This document shows, piece by piece, positions 1-6,289 of a stretch of DNA of 6,289 nucleotides. Numbering within the stretch: position 1 is the first letter of the stretch; each line of letters begins with the position of its first letter. The notes under the pieces are model-generated. The model did not search any database. It was not told the origin of the DNA and saw only the letters and a program-made list of their open reading frames with translations. The position numbers and the translations under genes are program-made. Source of the stretch: Bacteroidia bacterium (GTDB lineage Bacteria > Bacteroidota > Bacteroidia > Flavobacteriales > Flavobacteriaceae). The stretch lies in the NCBI GenBank assembly GCA_030429325.1, contig JAUICT010000139.1, forward strand, positions 1 to 6,289, in the 5' to 3' direction.

Positions 1-830
1 ATCAATTGTTCGGAAATGGTTTTGTGGCTTCGCTTGAAGATATGGGATCACAATCCGAACCTCCATCGCATCCAGCTTTGCTGGATTGGTTATCACTTCG
101 GTTGATGAATGAAAATGAATGGCAGTTGAAGTCGCTCATCAAGGATATTGTAATGTCCGGCACTTACCGTCAAAGCTCGGAAGGAAACCCAACCTTACAT
201 CAGATAGACCCAGAGAACAGACTCTATGCCCGTGGTCCACGACTACGTTTGACCGCAGAACAGATCAGGGACCAAGCCTTGGCAGTATCCGGACTGTTGA
301 GCTCAAAAATGTATGGTCCAAGCGTCATGCCCCCGCAACCCGATGGGGTTTGGCAAACCGTATACAGCAGTGAAACTTGGGTGGAAAGCAATGGAGAAGA
401 TCGTTACAGACGTGGGTTGTACACCTATTTGAAGCGCACCAGTCCATATCCCAGTTTTATGAGTTTTGATGCCAGCAGTCGCGAGGTATGCACCGTCCGA
501 AGAACAGTGACCAATACGCCCCTACAAGCCTTAGTGACCTTGAACGACCCCGTATATCTTGAAGCGGCCCACCAACTGGCCATCGACATGAAAAAAGCGG
601 AGAATATTGAAAGTGCCATTACCCAGGGCTATGAAAAAGCCGTGTTCCGGGAATTGAGCCCCGATAAAAAACAAGCATTGTCCGAATTGTATGAAGAATC
701 CTTGGCCACCTTTAAAATGGATGCGAAGGCCATGGATGATTTTTTGGGGACCGATGATGCCGAATTGGCGGCGTTGACCGTTGTGGCCAATGCCATTATG
801 AACCTTGATGAATTTATTACAAAGTCATGA
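1..830 (+). CDS. DUF1553 (PSD1) domain protein, C-terminal part; 5' end outside window
   Basis: The reading frame is open from base 3, and about 275 residues are visible; the start lies upstream. The visible part matches the DUF1553/PSD1 domain of large planctomycete-type proteins. Its landmarks are EDMGSQSEPPSHPALLDWL (visible residues 12-30), the RLYARGPRLRLTAEQIRDQ stretch (about 73-91), the block from FMSFDASSRE to TNTPLQAL (about 152-177), and the typical C-terminal ending ANAIMNLDEF. Full-length family members usually also carry a PSCyt1 cytochrome domain and a DUF1549 domain N-terminally, but that part is not in the window, so its presence here is unknown. They are normally exported, and their biochemical role is not established. 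The TGA stop overlaps the ATG of the DUF1501 gene (ATGA, 827-830), which is the usual PSD1-DUF1501 pairing and suggests translational coupling. The family call is firm; the function is not known. Confidence 0.93.
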   Translation, partial: QLFGNGFVASLEDMGSQSEPPSHPALLDWLSLRLMNENEWQLKSLIKDIVMSGTYRQSSEGNPTLHQIDPENRLYARGPRLRLTAEQIRDQALAVSGLLSSKMYGPSVMPPQPDGVWQTVYSSETWVESNGEDRYRRGLYTYLKRTSPYPSFMSFDASSREVCTVRRTVTNTPLQALVTLNDPVYLEAAHQLAIDMKKAENIESAITQGYEKAVFRELSPDKKQALSELYEESLATFKMDAKAMDDFLGTDDAELAALTVVANAIMNLDEFITKS

Positions 831-2350
831 GCAAAGATTCTTTGGACCGATTGATCCACGAAAAACTGATGCGTGAAGCGCAGTCGCAGACCCGCCGACA
901 TTTTATGAAACAATGCGCCACGGGAATGGGCGGCTTGGCATTGAGTGGTTTCTTGGCTTCCTGTAATTTTCAAAAAAATGACCAGGCAGCAGCCCTAAAA
1001 AAAGGCTTGCAATTGACAGAAAGAGACTTGAATCCCTTAGCCACCTTGCCACCCCCATTTGCTCCGAAGGTAAAATCGGTGATCTATCTACATATGGCAG
1101 GGTCGCCTTCGCAATTGGAAATGTTCGATTATAAGCCTGAACTGGCCAAATTGCACAACCAAGATTGTCCGCAATCGCTTTTGCAAGGCAAAAAATTTGC
1201 TTTTATCCGAGGCACTCCAAAACTTCTTGGCCCCCAAGCCGAATTTGAGCAAGTTGGAGAAAGTGGGAATTGGGTTTCCGACAATCTGCCCCATTTTAAG
1301 AAAGTAGTGGATGAAGTAGCTTTTCTAAAAGCGGTGAACACGGACCAGTTCAACCATGGGCCCGCCCAGTTGTTCATGCATACGGGAACCCCTCGTTTGG
1401 GCAGACCCAGTGTTGGATCATGGGTCACCTACGGACTAGGGTCTGAAAATCAGAATTTACCCGGCTTTGTGGTGCTCACCTCCGGTGGGCAAGCACCCAG
1501 TGCAGGAAAAAGTGTTTGGGGAAGTGGATTTTTGCCTTCGGTATACCAAGGGGTACAGTGCAGGTCCAAGGGAGACCCTGTACTCTACATTGATGACCCT
1601 AAAGGCATGTCGCGCGACCTAAAAAAGAGCACTATTGATGCCATCAACAAAATCAACAAGGCAGAATACGCCCAGTATGCCGACCCGGAGATTCTGGCCC
1701 GTATCAACCAATATGAAATGGCCTATCGCATGCAGATTGCCGTTCCTGAAGTAATGAACATCAACAGTGAACCGGACAATATCAAGGAAATGTACGGGGT
1801 GGAACCTGGAAAGGAATCCTTTGCCAACAACTGTCTGCTTGCCCGAAAACTGGTGGAACAAGGCGTACGCTACGTACAATTGTTCGATTGGGGCTGGGAC
1901 AGCCACGGAACGGACCACAGTACTGCCGTGGATTTGGGACTTCGGAACAAATGTCGACAAATAGACCGACCCATGACCGCTCTCCTATTGGATTTAAAAC
2001 AACGTGGTCTTTTGGATGATACCTTGGTAGTTTGGGGCGGTGAATTTGGCCGTACCCCCATGAAAGAAAACCGGGAAGGCAAGGAAATGGGCTTTATGGG
2101 CCGGGACCACCATGGTGATGCATTTACCATGTGGATGGCCGGGGGAGGTATCAAAAAAGGAGCTTGCCATGGGGAGACCGACGAAATTGGGTTCTCCGCA
2201 GTGGATGGGGCAGTCTCAGTACACGACGTCCATGCCACCATGCTGCACTTGCTCGGATTCAACCACGAACAGTTCACTTTTGATTTCCAGGGAAGGCCTT
2301 TTAGGTTGACCGATGTACACGGGGAAGTCATCAAAGAAATATTAGCGTAA
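827..2350 (+). CDS. DUF1501 family protein, predicted Tat-exported lipoprotein
   Basis: The product has 507 residues, a normal length for DUF1501 proteins, and is complete. The ATG at 827 is chosen because it overlaps the preceding stop; an in-frame Met15 is a weaker alternative. Residues 22-28 read TRRHFMK, a good twin-arginine motif. A hydrophobic stretch follows, then LASC at 43-46, a lipobox with Cys46 as the likely lipidated residue. Family landmarks include HMAGSPSQLEMFD (89-101), FNHGPAQLFMHTGTPRLGRPS (175-195), DWGWDSHGTDH (354-364), WGGEFGRTP (403-411) and GRDHHGD (425-431). The Asp/His-rich motifs fit the alkaline phosphatase/sulfatase-like fold to which I recall DUF1501 being assigned, so a metal site is likely by inference. 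The reaction is unknown. It follows the PSD1 gene with a 4-base overlap and precedes the isomerase gene by 24 bases, so all are probably on one transcript. Confidence 0.95.
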   Translation: MSKDSLDRLIHEKLMREAQSQTRRHFMKQCATGMGGLALSGFLASCNFQKNDQAAALKKGLQLTERDLNPLATLPPPFAPKVKSVIYLHMAGSPSQLEMFDYKPELAKLHNQDCPQSLLQGKKFAFIRGTPKLLGPQAEFEQVGESGNWVSDNLPHFKKVVDEVAFLKAVNTDQFNHGPAQLFMHTGTPRLGRPSVGSWVTYGLGSENQNLPGFVVLTSGGQAPSAGKSVWGSGFLPSVYQGVQCRSKGDPVLYIDDPKGMSRDLKKSTIDAINKINKAEYAQYADPEILARINQYEMAYRMQIAVPEVMNINSEPDNIKEMYGVEPGKESFANNCLLARKLVEQGVRYVQLFDWGWDSHGTDHSTAVDLGLRNKCRQIDRPMTALLLDLKQRGLLDDTLVVWGGEFGRTPMKENREGKEMGFMGRDHHGDAFTMWMAGGGIKKGACHGETDEIGFSAVDGAVSVHDVHATMLHLLGFNHEQFTFDFQGRPFRLTDVHGEVIKEILA

Positions 2351-2374
2351 TTGCAACCAAACTTTAACATACTC

Positions 2375-3250
2375 ATGAAAAAACACCTCTATCTAATAAT
2401 GATTCTTTTTGCCACTACCCTCTATCCACAAAAAAGGGAAATCCTCTTTTTTCAGACCAACTGGGGAAACACTTTAAGTTGGGATGCATTTTGTGAACGG
2501 GCCAAAGCCTCTGGTTTTGATGGTATTGATGTTTGGCTGCCCAATGAAGCAGAAAGTCAACAGCAACTCAAAGCTGCATTGAAAAAACATGACCTACAGC
2601 TTAATTTAATGCATGGCACCGACAACAGTCTTCCCTTTGAGGAAAGTTTGGAGGCCTATACAAAGAAGTTGCATGTATTGGTGTCGTGGAAGCCTGTGGT
2701 GATCAACAGTCAAACCGGTAGCGACTTTTTCACCATGGAACAGAATACCGCATTTATCAAAGCGGCCAATGCCATCAGCAAGGAAACAGGTATTCCCATT
2801 TATCATGAAACCCATCGCGGGCGGTTCAGTTACACCTTACCCGTCACATTGGATTATTTAAAAAAGATATCCGATTTACGTCTTACCGCCGATATCAGCC
2901 ATTGGATGGTGGTCCATGAATCCTTATTGGAAGGCAGGGATGCCATGCTTTCCGATGTAATTGCAAAGACCGACCATATCCATGCACGGGTAGGCCATGC
3001 CGAGAGTCCCCAAGTAAACGACCCCAAAGCTCCAGAGTGGAAAAGGGCTGTTGACCGTCATTTGGACATTTGGGAAAAGGTCATCAGAAAATTTTGGGTC
3101 GAGAACGATCGCCCCATGACAGTTACCTCGGAATTTGGCCCACCTTACTATATGCCTGCCCTTCCGTATACCCAACTTCCCGTATCGGACCAATGGGAAG
3201 CCAATGTCTATATGATGAACATTATAAAACAAAGACTCGGCATAGATTAA
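2375..3250 (+). CDS. Exported sugar phosphate isomerase/epimerase-like TIM-barrel protein
   Basis: The product has 291 residues from the ATG at 2375. The frame also has a TTG at 2351 directly after the previous stop, but starting at 2375 gives a clean signal peptide: MKK, a hydrophobic core to about residue 16, and probable cleavage near 17-20. The mature part fits the xylose-isomerase-like TIM barrel (AP_endonuc_2 type). It begins with a REILFFQTNWG strand, then GFDGIDVW (47-54). Candidate metal ligands sit where expected: Glu145 in YHETHRGR, Asp173 and His176 in TADISHW, His203 in HIHARVG, and Glu253 in TSEFGPP. The family includes isomerases, epimerases and dehydratase-like enzymes acting on sugars or inositols; the substrate here cannot be named. 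The signal peptide places it in the periplasm or envelope, with the other operon products. Its stop (3248-3250) touches the ATG of the next gene. Confidence 0.88.
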   Translation: MKKHLYLIMILFATTLYPQKREILFFQTNWGNTLSWDAFCERAKASGFDGIDVWLPNEAESQQQLKAALKKHDLQLNLMHGTDNSLPFEESLEAYTKKLHVLVSWKPVVINSQTGSDFFTMEQNTAFIKAANAISKETGIPIYHETHRGRFSYTLPVTLDYLKKISDLRLTADISHWMVVHESLLEGRDAMLSDVIAKTDHIHARVGHAESPQVNDPKAPEWKRAVDRHLDIWEKVIRKFWVENDRPMTVTSEFGPPYYMPALPYTQLPVSDQWEANVYMMNIIKQRLGID

Positions 3251-4639
3251 ATGGATATTCTTTCACAGCTATTGGGGCGGTTGCATCCTTTGATTGTACA
3301 CCTGCCCATAGGTTTCTTGGTACTGGGCGTACTTTTATATTGGACCGACCGTAAGACAAAACAGTACACCCGACTATTGTCCACCTTGTTCCTATGGGCG
3401 GGGATTGTCTCGGTCTTGGCCTGCATAAGTGGATTCCTGCTATACCAAAATGAAGGGTATAGCTTTGATACCGTTAAGGGGCACCTCTGGTTTGGGATCA
3501 TCACGGCCGTGTTCTGCTTTGCCTTGTATTTGAAATGGAGGTCGGATTCCGTAGCGGTGTTGCAAAAAGTGTCTTTTCCCATTATGATTGTTTTAGGGTT
3601 GGTGTTGATTTCCATCACAGGACATAAAGGGGGCAACATCACCCATGGTGAAGGGTACCTGACCGAACCCCTTCCACGAGGGGTTAAAAAAGCACTGGGC
3701 ATTCCGGTTTTTGAAGAACTCCCCATAGCATTGACCGAAGAATCCTGGGAGAATGCCGACCTGTATGCCGAAGTGGTACATCCCATCCTCAACAATAAAT
3801 GTGTAAGCTGCCATGGTCCCAAACAGGCCAAAGGCGAGCTGCGCCTACACCATATGGACGATATTCTTTCCGGAGGTGAAAATGGGGAGGTGATCATGGC
3901 CCAAAACCCCGATGGCAGTGAACTTTTTACCCGGGTTGTTTCTCCCAAAGATGCCGATGGCCATATGCCCCCAAAGGAAAAAGAGCAATTGTCCAAGGAG
4001 GAAATTGCCGTATTGAAAGCGTGGATCGAGGCAGGACACCCTTTTGAAGGTAGCATTGCATCCCATGGATTGGACGAAAGTCTTTTTAAGCCCTTCTTCC
4101 CCAAGAATGCAGAAGATTTTTATCCCGAGGCCACTTTAACTGCCTTGCCCTTGGATAGTCTGCGTGCTGTAAAGGAAACCGGATTGCATGTGGAGTACCT
4201 CAGCAAGGATTCACCGTGGCTACGGGTCACCGCAATCAATAAACCTGGGTTTTCGTTGACAGATACATTGACCTTGACCCCCATAAACGATTTTATAGTG
4301 GAACTGGATTTGTCCAATACGGCCATAAACGATTCCATTTATCCGTATCTGGGTCATTTGGCCAACCTGACCGTGTTGAACTTGGGTCAAACCAAAGTCA
4401 CAGACCAAGGCCTTGAGGAGCTTTCTCATCTTTTGCATTTGAAACACCTCAACCTGACCCATACCGAAATCACTTCAAACGTATTTGACAAATTGGAGAA
4501 TTTCCCATCCCTGCAAAAAGTGTATGTTTTTGGGACTTCGTTGCCTTCCGATGGTCCAAAAGAAATCCGCAAAGGAATGAATGTCGATTATGGCGGGTAT
4601 ACCCTTCCCAAAATTGCTTCGGATTCCATTATTTACTAA
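3251..4639 (+). CDS. DUF2231 membrane domain + PSCyt1-type cytochrome c + leucine-rich repeat protein
   Basis: The product has 462 residues; the ATG follows the isomerase stop with no gap. Residues 1-135 form a DUF2231-like membrane domain with the typical LHPLIVHLPIGF opening (11-22) and four hydrophobic helices near 13-31, 42-64, 77-95 and 107-123. His12, His17, His78, His125 and His132 lie in or near these helices; the last two are in TGHKGGNITHGEGYL, which suggests heme b ligands (inference). Residues 170-263 form a planctomycete-type cytochrome c domain: heme attachment motif CVSCH (184-188), GELRLHHMDDILSGGENG (195-212), and GHMPP (237-241) with Met239 as probable distal ligand. Residues 350-430 carry about three leucine-rich repeats of roughly 24 residues (ELDLSNTAIND, VLNLGQTKVTD, HLNLTHTEITS). 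The heme and LRR parts are expected outside the inner membrane. It probably transfers electrons between the membrane and partners encoded upstream. No terminator is evident after it. Confidence 0.92.
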   Translation: MDILSQLLGRLHPLIVHLPIGFLVLGVLLYWTDRKTKQYTRLLSTLFLWAGIVSVLACISGFLLYQNEGYSFDTVKGHLWFGIITAVFCFALYLKWRSDSVAVLQKVSFPIMIVLGLVLISITGHKGGNITHGEGYLTEPLPRGVKKALGIPVFEELPIALTEESWENADLYAEVVHPILNNKCVSCHGPKQAKGELRLHHMDDILSGGENGEVIMAQNPDGSELFTRVVSPKDADGHMPPKEKEQLSKEEIAVLKAWIEAGHPFEGSIASHGLDESLFKPFFPKNAEDFYPEATLTALPLDSLRAVKETGLHVEYLSKDSPWLRVTAINKPGFSLTDTLTLTPINDFIVELDLSNTAINDSIYPYLGHLANLTVLNLGQTKVTDQGLEELSHLLHLKHLNLTHTEITSNVFDKLENFPSLQKVYVFGTSLPSDGPKEIRKGMNVDYGGYTLPKIASDSIIY

Positions 4640-4757
4640 AGTATCTGAAAAGTTTTATGTCAAATCAGCAACCCTGATGCGACATCTACCCAATACATCC
4701 TTTCTTTCATTGATGGCCATTAATCTTTACCTTGGTATCAATTGATTGATTAAAAGC

Positions 4758-5444
4758 ATGGTTGTTTTTCCAAAATCATATCCAAGTGCATTGCACAGTC
4801 AACAGTTGACTGATTTTATAAAGCAATGGATAGAAGTTCACCCAGATGTTTTACAGCAAATCATCGAGACTCTGGAATTAGACTATGATCATGGGGAATT
4901 TACTGGAAATGTATGCTTTATCAACAACCCTCAAATCCGAGAGGACTATAAGAATGCTTTTTCCACTGAAGACCTTTTCCATTATAGTTATGCAACAATG
5001 CATGCATCCCATCTTCGGTCTAAATACGGAAATTTTTGTTGGTCCAATACAGCATTGATCCCAACACCACCAAACAAAGATTCTTTTTGGAAATTGGTGG
5101 CCATCGGTGAAAAATTAAATGAATTGCACATTATGGAAGTGATGGACGATTTTAAGATCGGCAAACCGATTACCAACGACACATTGCAAAAAACCGCCCA
5201 TCCCATTCCCAATGAATTTCATGTATTGGTGGAAAGTAGCCCCACTGTAATTGAAATCAATGATTGGACCTTAAATTTCAGTATTGGTCCTTACCACCCT
5301 ATCCGCAGCGTTCTGAACACCACACCTGCTCCTTCCTTTAGCAAAATAGAGTTTAAGGAACTTATGCTTACCATAAGAAAAATACGCAATAGTCAATCCT
5401 TGCTTGCCCAAATTGATGAGGTTTTAGAAACCTTTGATCAATAG
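4758..5444 (+). CDS. Small protein resembling the C-terminal domain of type ISP (LlaBIII-like) restriction enzymes
   Basis: The product has 228 residues from the ATG at 4758. The frame extends four codons upstream to a TTG at 4746, which is less likely as a start. There is no signal peptide or membrane segment, so it is probably cytoplasmic. Residues 68-127 carry a recognisable pattern, FSTEDLFHYSYATMHASHL, then RSKYGN, IPTPP (101-105) and FWKLVAIGEKLNELHIME (110-127). It resembles the 'EDIFYYVYGLLHSPEYRERYA ... IPLP ... FWAFSEAGRKLAELH' pattern of the C-terminal domain of type ISP and related helicase-like restriction-modification enzymes. A later segment near 169-187 (DWTLNFSIGPYHPIRSVLN) could match the end of that domain. 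The catalytic parts of such enzymes are absent and no remnant is seen in the 118 bases upstream. It may be a stand-alone domain protein or a decayed leftover. Base composition looks more AT-rich than the operon upstream (not counted). The resemblance is from memory of family motifs, not from a search. Confidence 0.75.
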   Translation: MVVFPKSYPSALHSQQLTDFIKQWIEVHPDVLQQIIETLELDYDHGEFTGNVCFINNPQIREDYKNAFSTEDLFHYSYATMHASHLRSKYGNFCWSNTALIPTPPNKDSFWKLVAIGEKLNELHIMEVMDDFKIGKPITNDTLQKTAHPIPNEFHVLVESSPTVIEINDWTLNFSIGPYHPIRSVLNTTPAPSFSKIEFKELMLTIRKIRNSQSLLAQIDEVLETFDQ

Positions 5445-5467
5445 CGCCGCATGTTACATTGTCCAAA

Positions 5468-5869
5468 TCATTTTGCAAGATGGGCCCTGTTTTTCCCAAG
5501 AACACCCAAGAGCACACTTTCCTTTGCTTTCCTGAACTTTTTTAAATGTTCCCTGAACATGCCCCTGCTTTTTTCATGGTGGTGTAAGTGGTACATATCA
5601 CATTCCAGCGTGTCACATTCCACTGCTTTGGCTTTATCCATTAGATATCGGTTCAGGTTTGCCAAAAGTATGGTATTCTCCCTGCGCAACACACGCAAAA
5701 TCCCATCCAACTCCTTATTTTCCAATAACTGTTCTTGTACTTTCAGTACATATTGGAGCTCTTTTTCAATAGCCTCAAGCTCTTCTATCCATTCATTGAT
5801 TTCGATATGTTCCCGCTTCTGGAGAATTTGTTCTATCGTATCATGCATGTAAAAAGTAGGTGGGTTCAT
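5468..5869 (-). CDS. Hypothetical helical protein with a Cys/His cluster, second gene of the Rnk-like pair
   Basis: The product has 133 residues and I do not recognise its family. The ATG at 5869 overlaps the TGA of the Rnk-like gene in an ATGA, which decides the start; Met8 is an alternative. Residues 10-82 are rich in Glu, Leu, Lys and Ile with no Pro and look strongly helical, perhaps a coiled coil (TIEQILQKREHIEINEWIEE and onward). Residues 84-98 form a compact cluster, ECDTLECDMYHLHHH, with Cys85, Cys90, His94 and His96-98, which could bind a metal or be chance. A basic helix follows (REHLKKFRKAKE, 106-117). There is no signal peptide or membrane helix, so it is probably cytoplasmic. Coupling to an Rnk/Gre-like gene suggests a related role, but nothing in the protein itself shows one. 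The overlapping plus-strand frame (5451-5852) is Ser/Phe/Cys-rich and looks like its shadow. Confidence 0.75.
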   Translation of the reverse strand: MNPPTFYMHDTIEQILQKREHIEINEWIEELEAIEKELQYVLKVQEQLLENKELDGILRVLRRENTILLANLNRYLMDKAKAVECDTLECDMYHLHHHEKSRGMFREHLKKFRKAKESVLLGVLGKNRAHLAK

Positions 5870-6285
5870 ATTAAGGTGTTTAAATCCAAGGTTTCCTCTG
5901 TTTGTTCCACCTTGGCAATTACCAACTTCTTCTCCCCAGCAGGAAACTTCCAGACCACATCATCTCCTTCTGCATAACCAACAACCGCAGATCCCATGGG
6001 GGCCAAAATAGAAATCTTGTCCTGCTTTACATCCTTGTCCTTGGGCATTACAAGTTGAAATCGTTTTTGCCAGCCATCCCCAGAAGTTATCGTTACATAA
6101 GAATTGAAACGAACAATGTCATAGGGCATTTCGTTCTCGTGACAAATCTTGGCTGTATCCAACTCTTTGGATAGCCTTTTTGCGGATTCAAACTGCGTAT
6201 CATCCTTGTAAAACCCAGAAAGGTTGGTATACCTTTTCAACAATACAAACTCTTTTTGTTCTATGATCAGTTTTCCGTACTTCAT
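5866..6285 (-). CDS. GreA/GreB-family protein, Rnk-like (nucleoside diphosphate kinase regulator type)
   Basis: The product has 139 residues from the ATG at 6285, close to the length of Rnk and shorter than GreA. The first 50 residues are short and lack the long antiparallel coiled coil of true GreA/GreB. The segment KELDTAKICHENEMPYDIVR (40-59) matches the Rnk pattern 'AELDRAQ.C..EEMP.DVV'. Then comes the Gre C-terminal FKBP-like domain: FNSYVTI (60-66), FQLVMP (76-81), ISILAPMGSAVVGYAEGDDV (91-110) and VWKFPAGEKKLVIAKV (111-126). Rnk and GreA/GreB bind RNA polymerase near the secondary channel; for this protein that is inference from family. Without the N-terminal finger, transcript-cleavage stimulation is unlikely. 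The start lies four bases from the window edge, so any promoter is outside. An upstream in-frame extension cannot be excluded but is not needed. It is the first gene of a minus-strand pair, joined to the next by a 4-base overlap. Confidence 0.85.
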   Translation of the reverse strand: MKYGKLIIEQKEFVLLKRYTNLSGFYKDDTQFESAKRLSKELDTAKICHENEMPYDIVRFNSYVTITSGDGWQKRFQLVMPKDKDVKQDKISILAPMGSAVVGYAEGDDVVWKFPAGEKKLVIAKVEQTEETLDLNTLI

Positions 6286-6289
6286 TCGT

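Noticed and set aside
1870..2376. Minus-strand open frame of 168 residues opposite the DUF1501 gene
   Set aside because: It lies opposite strongly conserved DUF1501 motifs and its translation looks like a coding shadow.
3247..4104. Long minus-strand open frame (285 residues) opposite the cytochrome gene
   Set aside because: Its translation is low-complexity in Ser/Pro/Thr with no family motif, while the plus strand has clear DUF2231 and cytochrome motifs over the same bases.
4664..4686. Possible terminator hairpins after the cytochrome gene: ATCAG/CTGAT with a 5-base loop, overlapped by GATG/CATC
   Set aside because: Stems are only 4-5 base pairs, exclude each other and are not followed by a run of T, so they cannot be called a terminator.
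4710..4735. Bacteroidota-type promoter candidate: TTG at 4710-4712 and TACCTTGG at 4728-4735, resembling the TAnnTTTG -7 box
   Set aside because: The -7 box has one mismatch and the 15-base spacing is shorter than the usual ~19 bases. It is placed plausibly for the gene at 4758 but is too weak to list.
5445..5467. Shared bidirectional terminator in the 23-base gap between the two convergent genes
   Set aside because: No inverted repeat or T-run was found in or near the gap.
5451..5852. Plus-strand open frame of 133 residues covering the small minus-strand gene
   Set aside because: It is Ser/Phe/Cys-rich with no recognisable features; the minus-strand frame has a coupled start and a normal helical composition.

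Overview
The window looks like chromosomal DNA of a member of the Bacteroidota, most likely a marine Flavobacteriaceae bacterium. The reasons are the protein families present, the moderate GC content by eye, the near absence of clear Shine-Dalgarno sequences before the starts, and the style of the exported proteins. This placement is inference from familiarity with the families; no database search was made.

Positions 1-4639 hold a tightly packed plus-strand operon of four genes: (1) the C-terminal part of a DUF1553/PSD1 'planctomycete-type' protein, (2) a DUF1501 protein with a twin-arginine plus lipobox signal, (3) an exported TIM-barrel sugar phosphate isomerase/epimerase-like protein, and (4) a membrane protein that joins a DUF2231 four-helix domain, a PSCyt1-type cytochrome c domain and a short leucine-rich repeat domain. 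The junctions are a 4-base ATGA overlap, a 24-base gap, and a stop followed directly by an ATG. All three complete products carry export or membrane signals, so the operon probably encodes a cell-envelope redox and sugar-modifying function. No substrate can be read from the sequence.

Positions 4640-4757 are a short intergenic stretch with no convincing terminator or promoter. Next comes a plus-strand gene (4758-5444) for a 228-residue protein. It resembles, by motif, the C-terminal domain of type ISP / LlaBIII-like restriction-modification enzymes, but no helicase, nuclease or methyltransferase part is attached or adjacent.

Positions 5468-6285 are a convergent minus-strand pair joined by an ATGA overlap: an Rnk-like GreA/GreB-family protein (first in transcription order) and a small helical protein of unknown function with a Cys/His cluster. 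No tRNA, rRNA, CRISPR array, insertion sequence or large repeat was seen. Two parts are most worth following up: the orphan restriction-enzyme-like domain protein, and the cytochrome/DUF2231/LRR fusion inside the PSD1-DUF1501-isomerase operon.
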